This document shows, in pieces, positions 27,450 through 35,639 of a stretch of 64,000 bases of DNA. The notes beneath the pieces are model-generated. The model ran no database searches, was not told the DNA's origin, and saw nothing but the letters and a program-made list of their open reading frames with translations. Position numbers and translations under genes: made by a program. Origin of the DNA: Rubrolithibacter danxiaensis (GTDB lineage: Bacteria; Bacteroidota; Bacteroidia; Sphingobacteriales; Sphingobacteriaceae); contig NZ_JBKOPS010000013.1 in NCBI RefSeq assembly GCF_047272945.1, forward strand, positions 1-64,000, given 5' to 3'. How positions within the stretch are numbered: position 1 is the stretch's first letter; the number at the start of each line of letters is the position of its first letter.

Positions 27450-28457
27450 ATGAAAAAAGAACAATTGACTAAATTTGAAGATAACAGTAATCTCGAACCT
27501 GAAAATATCGGTGGTTTTTTGCAGGATGTTATTAAAGGCCTCCGATCGCACCCCAAAAAATTATATTCAAAATACTTTTACGATGCAGAGGGCGACCACA
27601 TTTTCCAAAGGATCATGCGGTCTGCCGACTATTATGTAACAGACTGTGAGCTGGAAATTTTCAAAAACAGGTGTAGTGATTTCAGTAAATTATTTTCACG
27701 TTTCAGCGAAGGATTTGATGTAGTTGAACTCGGTGCAGGAGATGCTTATAAATCCCGCCATTTGTTGAAATGTTTATTGGATGAAGGACTTGATTTCACC
27801 TACTATCCAACAGATATTTCTGAACATGCAGTAAATATGGTTTCGGATGAACTTCCAGAAAAACTCACGGGTTTAAAAATAAAAGGACTTACAGGAGAAT
27901 TTTTTGATACACTTGACGAGGTAAGCCGCCTTTCGGGCAAACCTAAAGTTGTATTATTTCTCGGATCAAATATTGGGAACATGCCTCCTACAGAAGCAGT
28001 TGATTTTTGCCGAACTCTGCGCAAATATCTTTCCGACGGCGATCTCGCTTTGATTGGATTTGATCTGAAAAAAAATCCATGGACAATTTTCAAGGCTTAC
28101 AACGATAGTGAACGCATTACTAAAGAATTCAATCTTAACCTGCTTAACAGGATAAACAAGGAGTTAAACGGAAACTTCAATTTAGAACAGTTCGACCATT
28201 ATGAAAATTACGATCCTGAAAGCGGCGCCTGCAAAAGTTATTTATTTAGTTTAAAAGATCAGAAAGTAACCATTCAGGGTACTGAAATACATTTTGCAGC
28301 GAATGAAATTATCTATATGGAAACTTCGCAAAAATATACCGAAGATGAAATTGAGAAAATAGCACGGGAAACGCACTTTAAAATCGAAACCCACTTATAC
28401 GATTCGAAAAAATGGTTTATAGATTCAGTATGGGAAGCTATTCCTTATCAAATCTAA
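27450..28457 (+). CDS. egtD: Histidine N-alpha-methyltransferase EgtD-like
   Basis: A 335-residue SAM-dependent methyltransferase of the EgtD family. The SAM-binding loop is VVELGAGDAYKSRHLL, and FLGSNIGNM is the conserved substrate-side block. EgtD makes trimethylhistidine (hercynine), the substrate of EgtB, so the pair forms a hercynine-to-sulfoxide module. No egtC or egtE homologue follows. Convergent with the exonuclease gene (5-base gap). Confidence 0.9.
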   Translation: MKKEQLTKFEDNSNLEPENIGGFLQDVIKGLRSHPKKLYSKYFYDAEGDHIFQRIMRSADYYVTDCELEIFKNRCSDFSKLFSRFSEGFDVVELGAGDAYKSRHLLKCLLDEGLDFTYYPTDISEHAVNMVSDELPEKLTGLKIKGLTGEFFDTLDEVSRLSGKPKVVLFLGSNIGNMPPTEAVDFCRTLRKYLSDGDLALIGFDLKKNPWTIFKAYNDSERITKEFNLNLLNRINKELNGNFNLEQFDHYENYDPESGACKSYLFSLKDQKVTIQGTEIHFAANEIIYMETSQKYTEDEIEKIARETHFKIETHLYDSKKWFIDSVWEAIPYQI

Positions 28458-28462
28458 AATAA

Positions 28463-29443
28463 TTACTTTCCGAACTTCAGCTTTAGCTGTTCCAGCATAT
28501 CGTTGGTAATGGGTTCAGATTTTTTGGGTTTTGAATTAAATTGCTCTTTTGAGTTCCTTTGCTGAAAGTTTTGCTTCTGAGGATTATCAGTCCTCTCAAG
28601 CACAATGGTAGTTTCTGTTTGTTTTTTGATTACAACTTTCTTTTCATTCCACCTGACCCATATTTTTTCAAGGCAACGCTTAGTATATAATGGAAAATCG
28701 CCCTGCTGCATCCAGGAATAATAACTTGGCTCTGAATGGAAAACATCTTCTACCCGTTTACCTTTATGCTTTCCGAAGTTGAAAATTTCTTCGCCACTTT
28801 CGTTATAAACAATTCTCCCCGCAAAATCTACCGGCCTGCTTAAATTAGTAAAAGCATGCAAGGCATCCACATCATTTTGCACAGGCACCAGTTTGTTCCC
28901 TTTCTTATCTTCCCATTCTACATCCTGGTATTTTTCTAGCTGCGCCAGCAACACCTCGTAGGTTGCTTTAATGTCAGCCTCCGCCGAGTGCGCATTTTCG
29001 ATGCTTTTTCCGCAGTAAAACTGATATGCAGCTTTCAGCGTTCGTTGTTCCATTTGATGGAAAATATTCTGAACGTCCACAAATTTCCGTTCCGAAAGAT
29101 CAAAATCAATACCGGCACGAAGAAATTCTTCCAACAGCATCGGAACATCAAATTTATTTGAATTGTACCCGGCAAGGTCGCAGTTATCTAAAAAATCAGC
29201 CAGGCTTTGTGCTACATCTTTAAAGGCGGGTGCATCTTTTATATCCTCATCATATATCCCATGGATCAGTGAAGATTCTAAAGGAATTGGCCTCTCTGGA
29301 TTAATTCTTAGCGTTTTTATTTCTTCTGTCCCGTCCGGTTTTGCTTTAAGGATAGAAATTTCAACAATACGATCAATTCCGATAGTTAGACCGGTAGCTT
29401 CAAGATCAAAAAAAGCAAGAGGACGTTTCAGATTCAGTTTCAT
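28463..29443 (-). CDS. DnaQ-family 3'-5' exonuclease with C-terminal DUF3820-like domain
   Basis: A 326-residue protein. The ATG at 29443 (MKLNLKRPLAFFDLEATGL) is preferred to a TTG three codons upstream. Exo motifs: FFDLEATGL (ExoI), the YNSNKFDVPMLLEEF block (ExoII) and AHSAEADIKATYEVL (ExoIII, DEDDh type). After about residue 210 there is a second domain with FNFGKHKGKRVEDV and YYSWMQQGDFP, the GK-x2-KG pattern of DUF3820-type domains. The last 60 residues are charged and disordered. Role: DNA polymerase III epsilon-like proofreading or DNA repair. Confidence 0.88.
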   Translation of the reverse strand: MKLNLKRPLAFFDLEATGLTIGIDRIVEISILKAKPDGTEEIKTLRINPERPIPLESSLIHGIYDEDIKDAPAFKDVAQSLADFLDNCDLAGYNSNKFDVPMLLEEFLRAGIDFDLSERKFVDVQNIFHQMEQRTLKAAYQFYCGKSIENAHSAEADIKATYEVLLAQLEKYQDVEWEDKKGNKLVPVQNDVDALHAFTNLSRPVDFAGRIVYNESGEEIFNFGKHKGKRVEDVFHSEPSYYSWMQQGDFPLYTKRCLEKIWVRWNEKKVVIKKQTETTIVLERTDNPQKQNFQQRNSKEQFNSKPKKSEPITNDMLEQLKLKFGK

Positions 29444-29565
29444 GTGCAGCAAAGGTCGGAAAATCTATTGAAATATTAGATTTGTTGATTATTTTAACGC
29501 TGAATTTACACAGACATCTGTTCTTGCCACTGCGGAGAAGTAAAAATTCTTTTAAAAAGAGTCGA

Positions 29566-29688
29566 TTAAGAAAATAGCAACAATCCCAAAAGAATTCCAG
29601 TTATCATTATTACATACAATAAAATTTCATTAGTGGCAAAATGTTTATACTTTGTCCAGAAGGTATATTTTTGTTCTTCTTTTGCCAT
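29566..29688 (-). CDS. Small single-pass membrane protein
   Basis: A 40-residue protein, MAKEEQKYTFWTKYKHFATN followed by one hydrophobic helix and ending LLLFS. The reading frame is open further upstream to 29976, but that part overlaps the CrtA-like gene on the other strand and is unlikely to be coding. A TATTTTTG element matching TAnnTTTG sits about 16 bases before the ATG at 29688, on the minus strand. No known family; the gene is small, so the call is tentative. Confidence 0.5.
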   Translation of the reverse strand: MAKEEQKYTFWTKYKHFATNEILLYVIMITGILLGLLLFS

Positions 29689-29722
29689 AAAATCGGGTTG
29701 GAATACAAAAATAGGATTATAA

Positions 29723-30421
29723 ATGCTTGTCTCATTAACTATTGTAAAATATAGAAAAAGGTTTATTCCATTGGCGCTTCTTTCAATGGCCATATTCCGG
29801 ATTCCTTTGCTTATTAACAAAAGTTGCAGGTTCTGGAAACTATTGGGTACAGGCAGAGGTGGCAGTTTCGATTTAAACCCGGACTGGCAACATTGGGGAT
29901 TACTCGCTACATGGGAAAACCGGGCTGATTTTGAAATTTTCAACACCACATCGCTCATAAAAAAATGGTGGGCCACCTTTACTACAGAACAATGGACGAT
30001 ACTTTGCGAACCTATCTCCGGCCACGGAAAATGGGATAACCAGGAGCCCTTTAAATATACAGGTAACCAGGAAGAATATACCGGGCCTGTTGCTGTTTTA
30101 ACCAGAGCAACTATTCGAATCAGCCGGTTAAAAAATTTCTGGTCACATGTTAAACCTGTTGCCCGGATAATGAAAAATGCTCCCGGTTATATTACCTCAG
30201 TTGGTATAGGAGAGGCTCCTGTTTATCGACAAGCCACGTTTTCGATCTGGCGCAGCTTAAGTGATTTAAAGGTATTTGCTTATCATTCAGAAGAACATAA
30301 ACAAGTTATAAACAAAACAAGGAATGAAAACTGGTACAGTGAAGAGCTGTTTGCACGGTTTAAACCCGTTTACTCAACAGGCTTACTGAACGGAAAAAAT
30401 CCGCTGGAAAATATAATATAA
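29723..30421 (+). CDS. CrtA-like (spheroidene monooxygenase family) protein
   Basis: A 232-residue protein resembling the spheroidene monooxygenase family. The conserved N-terminal stretch is GTGRGGSFDLNPDWQHWGLL, and the RATIRISRLKNFWSHV and GEAPVYRQATFSIWRSL segments match family pattern. CrtA adds a keto group to spheroidene in phototrophic bacteria, but no other carotenoid gene is in the window, so the substrate is open; a heme-dependent oxygenase or chlorite-dismutase-like fold is possible. It ends 3 bases before the next gene. Confidence 0.75.
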   Translation: MLVSLTIVKYRKRFIPLALLSMAIFRIPLLINKSCRFWKLLGTGRGGSFDLNPDWQHWGLLATWENRADFEIFNTTSLIKKWWATFTTEQWTILCEPISGHGKWDNQEPFKYTGNQEEYTGPVAVLTRATIRISRLKNFWSHVKPVARIMKNAPGYITSVGIGEAPVYRQATFSIWRSLSDLKVFAYHSEEHKQVINKTRNENWYSEELFARFKPVYSTGLLNGKNPLENII

Positions 30422-30424
30422 TAT

Positions 30425-30676
30425 ATGAGAATAGTAGCAGAATTACCACGTCCTGATTGTAAAATCACTATTTTTTCGATGAACATGAAGTACCTCATCA
30501 AATTTGAAAAAGGTGCTCTTGAACAAACATATAAGCTTTCTGAAATAGATATAACAGAAGGAGTAAACGGAGTTTTTAAAATATTGGATGATGAATTTAT
30601 CACCTCCGTCGTTCAACGTTTTGATTTTATGCGTACCGACTTTCACGAAGCTTACAAGAGAAATGAATATAAATAA
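30425..30676 (+). CDS. Conserved hypothetical protein
   Basis: An 83-residue protein, MRIVAELPRPDCKITIFSMN then MKYLIKFEKGALEQTYKLSE. No signal peptide, metal motif or nucleotide motif. The sequence looks globular (mixed alpha/beta) and probably belongs to a small Bacteroidota family. It is probably co-transcribed with the CrtA-like gene. Confidence 0.75.
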   Translation: MRIVAELPRPDCKITIFSMNMKYLIKFEKGALEQTYKLSEIDITEGVNGVFKILDDEFITSVVQRFDFMRTDFHEAYKRNEYK

Positions 30677-30951
30677 AAACAGTAATACAAGAATGATTAG
30701 TAATTAAATATCAATTTTTTATATAAAATATTAATATTAAACAAAATTATATTTGGCTACTTAATCTGTAAAGTTTGTAAAACAAATTAAATATCTAAAC
30801 AAACAAAAAAGTTAATCCTAGACAATAATCTGTAAAACAGTAATATATTTATTAAAACAGAATTAAATTTGGCAGCAATAACACTAAAATTAATGGATTC
30901 ATATCGGATAATTCCCTTTTTTTGATTTGATATTTTTTCTAATTTTGAAAG
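30677..30951. other. AT-rich intergenic region with short direct repeats
   Basis: A 275-base non-coding stretch, strikingly AT-rich. AATCTGTAAA occurs twice (30763-30772 and 30827-30836), as does ATTTGGC. Several TAnnTTTG-like words are present (for example TATATTTG and TAAATTTG), too many in such AT-rich DNA to single out a promoter. No ORF or RNA gene was seen. Confidence 0.4.
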
Positions 30952-31488
30952 ATGACAAAGCACTTAAATTTTTCCAGGATAATTGTATTAAGCTTACTTG
31001 TAGTACTTGCGGCTTCCACTCGTGCTATCCCCCTATTAATCCCCCACCTTTGGAATTTTACAGCAGTTGGTGCCCTGGCAATTTTTGCAGGAGCACAATT
31101 TAAAGACAAATGGCTTGCATTTTTAATTCCCTTAGCAGTTATGGCTCTATCCGATTTGTTTATTGGATACGGCTTCAATACTTCAGTTTATATTGGGTTT
31201 GTGTTAATGGTGTTGTGCGGTTTCTTAATCAGAAAAAATGTAACGGTAGCAAATGTCGGCCTGGCATCGATAGGTGGCGCATTAATATTCTTCCTGATAA
31301 CAAATTTCGCTTATCTGTATCCGGAAACTTTATATCCTCATAACTTTAGCGGAATAATTCAATCTTACATAATGGGATTACCGTTTTTACAAAACATGCT
31401 CATTGGCGACGCAATCTATGGAACCGTGCTGTTTTATGGATTCCATTTACTTGTAAAGAAATATCCCGCTTTAGCAGTAGCTAAATAA
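30952..31488 (+). CDS. Integral membrane protein, DUF6580-like
   Basis: A 178-residue protein with five to six membrane helices. The N-terminal segment RAIPLLIPHLWNFTAVGALA resembles the DUF6580 family of Bacteroidota, distantly like the S-component of ECF transporters. It could bind a vitamin or metal, but no substrate motif is recognisable and no ECF ATPase is adjacent. A strong bidirectional terminator follows. Confidence 0.8.
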   Translation: MTKHLNFSRIIVLSLLVVLAASTRAIPLLIPHLWNFTAVGALAIFAGAQFKDKWLAFLIPLAVMALSDLFIGYGFNTSVYIGFVLMVLCGFLIRKNVTVANVGLASIGGALIFFLITNFAYLYPETLYPHNFSGIIQSYIMGLPFLQNMLIGDAIYGTVLFYGFHLLVKKYPALAVAK

Positions 31489-31509
31489 AGAATACTTATA
31501 GCTTAAAAT

Positions 31510-31541
31510 AAGAAAGCCGGATCAGAGGATCCGGCTTTCTT
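31510..31541. terminator. Bidirectional terminator between membrane-protein gene and proA
   Basis: A perfect 14-base stem, AAGAAAGCCGGATC (31510-31523) with GATCCGGCTTTCTT (31528-31541), and a 4-base AGAG loop. T-rich DNA flanks both sides, so it can end both converging transcripts. Confidence 0.9.
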
Positions 31542-31560
31542 ATTTCTCGTACAAACTTTA

Positions 31561-32805
31561 TTAAGGCCTTACCTGGCCATTTCCTTTAACGATCCATTTA
31601 TAACTTGTAAGTTCATCAAGTCCCATTGGGCCGCGGGCGTGTAGCTTCTGGGTACTAATACCTATCTCTGCACCCAGTCCAAACTGAGCTCCATCTGTAA
31701 AAGCGGTTGACGTATTGGCAAAAACAGCAGCAGCATCTACCCCATTTAAAAATCGTTCAATATTTTCTTCACTTTCAGATATAATGGCTTCGCTGTGTTT
31801 GGAGCTGTTATTAGCAATATGTTCCAAAGCCTCTTCCATATCTTTCACAGTTTTTACAGCCATTTTATTTGACAAAAACTCTGTCCCGAAATGCTCCTGT
31901 CTTGCAGGGTTCAATGTTGCAGCATATGCACCTTCAACAGCTTTAAACGACTGATCATCAGCAAACAACTCTACTTCTTTCTTAGCTAAAGGTTTAATCA
32001 ATTCAGCAAGGTCCTTCAATCTTGACTCATGAATTAACAAGCAGTCAAGAGCGTTACAAACGCTTACTCTGCGTGTCTTAGCATTCAAAATAATTGACTT
32101 TCCTTTTTCAAGATCGGCAGTTTCATCAAAATAAGTATGTACAATACCTGCGCCTGTCTCTATTACCGGAATCCGGGCATTTTTCCGCACATAATTTATT
32201 AGAGACTGGCTTCCTCTTGGTATCAATACATCAACATATCCGGAAGCGTTTAAAAGCGCTTCTGTTGCTTCCCGCTCAGGCGGCAGCAATGTTGCACTAT
32301 TTTTATCAACCCGGTGTTTTTCTAAAACTTTATGAATAAGTGAAATAATAGCCTGATTGGAAGAAGAGGCGTCGCTGCCGCCTTTTAAAACACAGGCATT
32401 CCCTGATTTTAAACAAAGAGAAAACACATCGAATGTAACATTGGGCCGGGCTTCGTAGATTACCCCAACCATACCCAACGGCACACTTACCTTTGTTAAT
32501 TTCAAACCATTTGGCAGTTCTTTACTTATAAGCGTTTTACCAAGCGGAGAAGGCAGACCTGCTACATTGGTTATTTCTTTGGCAATATCCTTAATTCTTT
32601 GCGGGGTTAATTTTAAACGGTCATATTTCGGATCCTCAGGATCCATGCGCAAAAGATCCTCCTTGTTTTCTTTTAACAGAAATTCGGTTTCTGTAACAGC
32701 AAGGGCAGCAAGGTCTTTAAGAATTGAATTAATTGTATCAGCATTTAATAATCCAAGTTTCCTGCTTGCTTTACTGGTATCAACAAAAAAATGGGTGTAC
32801 TCCAT
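31561..32805 (-). CDS. proA: Gamma-glutamyl phosphate reductase
   Basis: A 414-residue NADPH-dependent reductase of proline synthesis, converting glutamyl-5-phosphate to glutamate-5-semialdehyde. The ALDH-fold catalytic cysteine lies in RRVSVCNALDCLLI, and the NVTFDVFSLCLKSGNACVLKG stretch is a ProA signature. The C-terminal HARGPMGLDELTSYKW is diagnostic. Length matches the E. coli enzyme (417). It follows proB with a 1-base gap. Confidence 0.97.
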   Translation of the reverse strand: MEYTHFFVDTSKASRKLGLLNADTINSILKDLAALAVTETEFLLKENKEDLLRMDPEDPKYDRLKLTPQRIKDIAKEITNVAGLPSPLGKTLISKELPNGLKLTKVSVPLGMVGVIYEARPNVTFDVFSLCLKSGNACVLKGGSDASSSNQAIISLIHKVLEKHRVDKNSATLLPPEREATEALLNASGYVDVLIPRGSQSLINYVRKNARIPVIETGAGIVHTYFDETADLEKGKSIILNAKTRRVSVCNALDCLLIHESRLKDLAELIKPLAKKEVELFADDQSFKAVEGAYAATLNPARQEHFGTEFLSNKMAVKTVKDMEEALEHIANNSSKHSEAIISESEENIERFLNGVDAAAVFANTSTAFTDGAQFGLGAEIGISTQKLHARGPMGLDELTSYKWIVKGNGQVRP

Positions 32806-32806
32806 A

Positions 32807-33895
32807 TTAATTTATTTCAGTATTCAAAAATAAGTAATCGTAATGAACTAAGGGCTTCTCTTTCTTTTTCCCGATACGTTCCGTTGCTTTTTCTGCACTG
32901 TATTCCGCTATTCCCAGTCCTACTGTTTTTCCCTGCTCATCAACCAGTTTAATAATATCGCCTTTTTGAAATCCTTTTTGAATTGACGAAATTCCCACTG
33001 GAAGCAAACTGGTAGCTTTTGGCGAATTTAACGCAATTTTTGCTCCTTCATTTATTTGGACAATCCCTGTTGCATAATTTTCCGAATGGGCTATCCATTT
33101 CTTCTTGCCCGAAGTAGTTTTTAACGGTATAAATTTTGTGTTTACAACCTTGTTCTCCAATACATCCAATACAATGTTTTCCTTTTTTCCGTTGGCTATA
33201 TGAACGGTTATACCTAATTGTGCTACCTTATGGGCCATATTAGATTTTGTAACCATCCCTCCTCTTCCAAATTGTGATTTGTTAGCAGTAATGAATGAAG
33301 AAAATCCAGTACTTAAAGGTGCAATCTCTTCAATAACTTTTGATTTAGGATCTTTAGGATCACCGTTATAAATACCATCCACATTACTTAAAATAAGTAA
33401 GGCATCAGCATTCAGCATAGACGCTATCAAACCGCCAAGTTCATCATTATCGGTAAACATTAATTCGGTTACTGATATAACGTCGTTTTCATTTACAATT
33501 GGAATGACATTATTTTTAAGCAGTATCTGGAAGCAATTCTTCATATTCAGATAATGCAGGCGGTCTCTGAAATCTTCCTTGGTAACTAAAACCTGTGCGC
33601 TTATTAAATTTTTCCTGTTAAACAGATCGGCGTATGTATTAATAAGTTTTACTTGTCCTACTGCAGCAAAAAGCTGGCGGCTGGCAACAGCATCCTGCTT
33701 CTCAGGAATTTCTATAAGGCTTTTACCAAAAGAAACGGCCCCTGATGAAATAAGAATAACTTCTTTCGATTGACTTTTAATCCGGGCTATCTGATCTGCC
33801 AAATGTTCCATTCGCTGTAAATCCGGCAACCCGTTTTCCTGTGTTAAAACATTCGATCCTATTTTTATAACAATTCTATTATATGAAAGCGCCAT
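32807..33895 (-). CDS. proB: Glutamate 5-kinase
   Basis: A 362-residue amino-acid kinase with a C-terminal PUA domain (about residues 275-355). Motifs: KIGSNVLTQENG at the start, ISSGAVSFG and NENDVISVTELMFTDNDELGGLIA, which includes the glutamate- and ATP-binding residues. It makes gamma-glutamyl phosphate, the substrate of ProA. Proline usually feeds back on this enzyme. The first gene of the proBA operon. Confidence 0.97.
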   Translation of the reverse strand: MALSYNRIVIKIGSNVLTQENGLPDLQRMEHLADQIARIKSQSKEVILISSGAVSFGKSLIEIPEKQDAVASRQLFAAVGQVKLINTYADLFNRKNLISAQVLVTKEDFRDRLHYLNMKNCFQILLKNNVIPIVNENDVISVTELMFTDNDELGGLIASMLNADALLILSNVDGIYNGDPKDPKSKVIEEIAPLSTGFSSFITANKSQFGRGGMVTKSNMAHKVAQLGITVHIANGKKENIVLDVLENKVVNTKFIPLKTTSGKKKWIAHSENYATGIVQINEGAKIALNSPKATSLLPVGISSIQKGFQKGDIIKLVDEQGKTVGLGIAEYSAEKATERIGKKKEKPLVHYDYLFLNTEIN

Positions 33896-34111
33896 TCCTT
33901 TAAAAAGCTTTACTCTTTTTTATAATACTTATTTTTGCGCTAAAGCTACAAAAAACCATTTTTTAATCTCTTTAGGAGTAGAATATATTTTAAAACAAAT
34001 GCTGAACTACATTGTTAATAATTGTTTTTTGATATGCCAGGAGCTTTCAAAAAAAACATTTCTAAATAAAAAAAGGAGCCTGGAAAGGGAAGTATCTGCT
34101 CCTCGTAATAC

Positions 34112-34119
34112 TATATTTG
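34112..34119 (+). promoter_or_regulatory. Candidate -7 element of the signalling operon
   Basis: TATATTTG matches TAnnTTTG, 35 bases before the first gene of the 7.3-kb operon. An upstream inverted repeat (AGGAGC at 34074-34079, GCTCCT at 34098-34103) sits where a regulator could bind. No -33 TTG is apparent. Confidence 0.4.
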
Positions 34120-34154
34120 AACTTGATATACTTAATAGAATTTAAAACGCTATA

Positions 34155-35636
34155 ATGATTCTTATAGTTGATGATAAGCCTGAAAATATATTTTCGCTAA
34201 AAAAATTACTGGAATTAAACGGATTTGAAGTTGACGCAGCCCTGTCTGGAGAAGAAGCCCTGAAAAAAATACTAAAAAGCAAGTACGCCCTGATTATCCT
34301 GGATGTGCAGATGCCGGGAATGGACGGCTTTGAAGTTGCTGAAGCAATATCTGGTTACAGTAAAACAAAAGATGTTCCGGTGATTTTTCTTTCTGCTGTA
34401 AATACTGAAAAGAAGTTTGTTACCAAAGGATATTTTAGCGGCGCACTTGATTACATTACCAAGCCTGTTGATCCCGATATTTTACTTCTAAAAGTTAAAA
34501 CGTTTCATCGTTTATACGAACAAAAGCAGGAGTTAACGCGGATACACCAGGTTTTACGTGAAGAAATTGAATTTCGTAAAAAGGCGCAGTCTGAACTGAG
34601 AGAAAGAGTACAGGAATTGCGTTCCATATTGGAAACTATTCCCCAGATTGCGTTTACTGCAAAGAATACCGGCGAAATTGAGTTCGTAAACCAGCACTGG
34701 TTTAATTATTCAAATTCAGGACATCTTTTTCCTGAAAACCATCCGGACGAGAACAGTATTGATGAAAAATGGGCTGAAGCCATACAAACAGGTCAGCCGC
34801 TGGAATCAGAAGTAAACATTAAAAAACTAAACCAGGATATTTACAGGGTACATCTGTTACGTGCCATCCCTGTTAAAGAAGGCGATAATGTAATTAAATG
34901 GGTTGGAACATTTACAGATATTGAAGACCAAAAACAGGCCGAAAATAAAAAAATCGAGTTTTTAAGTATTGCCAGCCACGAGCTGAAAACTCCTCTAACC
35001 AGCATAAAAGCCTATTTCCAAATTCTTGAGCGTTCGTTGAACGACACGGAAAACAAAGAAGTATCAAAAAAATATTTAAACAGAACTCAGTTTCAGCTGG
35101 ATAAGCTTCAAAGCCTCATTGCCGACCTTTTAGATATTTCTAAGATTGAAAGCGGAAAGATCAAGTTCAACAAAAAAACCTTCGAACTGGAACCTTTGCT
35201 GAATAATGCTATTGAAATCATTAATCAAACACATGATGATTATAAGATTATAAAAAAAGGCACTGCCAATGTTAAGGTATATGGGGATGATATCAGGATT
35301 GAACAGGTAATAATTAATTATCTGACCAACGCTATCAAATATTCACCGGAAAAGAAAGAGGTTCATGTCGAGATATCCACTCCCGATAAGAACGAAGTAA
35401 AAGTGCTGGTAAAGGATTTTGGAATTGGTATCCCAAAAGAAAAGCAATCTAATATCTTTCAGAAGTTTTATCGTGTGGAAGAATCTTCTCATCGTTTTCA
35501 GGGCCTTGGCATGGGCTTGTATATCTGCTCAGATATAATACGACGGCACAATGGCAAATACGGCGTAAAAAGCACACCCGGAGAAGGCTCGGAATTTTAT
35601 TTTAGTTTACCCATTCAGCATACTGAATCAGAATAA
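34155..35636 (+). CDS. Receiver-PAS histidine kinase
   Basis: A 493-residue soluble protein with an N-terminal receiver (residues 1-125, acidic pair D6-D7, phosphoacceptor D50 in IILDVQMPGMDG), a PAS-like linker (about 150-255), and a HisKA/HATPase core with His275 in SIASHELKTPLTSIKAYFQI. N-box YLTNAIKYSP, G1 DFGIGI, G2 GLGMGLYIC. The inverted order (receiver first) suggests that it accepts a phosphoryl group from another kinase as well as making its own. First gene of the operon; the next begins 3 bases later. Confidence 0.93.
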   Translation: MILIVDDKPENIFSLKKLLELNGFEVDAALSGEEALKKILKSKYALIILDVQMPGMDGFEVAEAISGYSKTKDVPVIFLSAVNTEKKFVTKGYFSGALDYITKPVDPDILLLKVKTFHRLYEQKQELTRIHQVLREEIEFRKKAQSELRERVQELRSILETIPQIAFTAKNTGEIEFVNQHWFNYSNSGHLFPENHPDENSIDEKWAEAIQTGQPLESEVNIKKLNQDIYRVHLLRAIPVKEGDNVIKWVGTFTDIEDQKQAENKKIEFLSIASHELKTPLTSIKAYFQILERSLNDTENKEVSKKYLNRTQFQLDKLQSLIADLLDISKIESGKIKFNKKTFELEPLLNNAIEIINQTHDDYKIIKKGTANVKVYGDDIRIEQVIINYLTNAIKYSPEKKEVHVEISTPDKNEVKVLVKDFGIGIPKEKQSNIFQKFYRVEESSHRFQGLGMGLYICSDIIRRHNGKYGVKSTPGEGSEFYFSLPIQHTESE

Positions 35637-35639
35637 CAA

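Noticed and set aside
29566..29976. 136-residue minus-strand ORF
   Set aside because: Its first 96 codons are the shadow of the CrtA-like gene; only the last 40 residues look like a real small protein.
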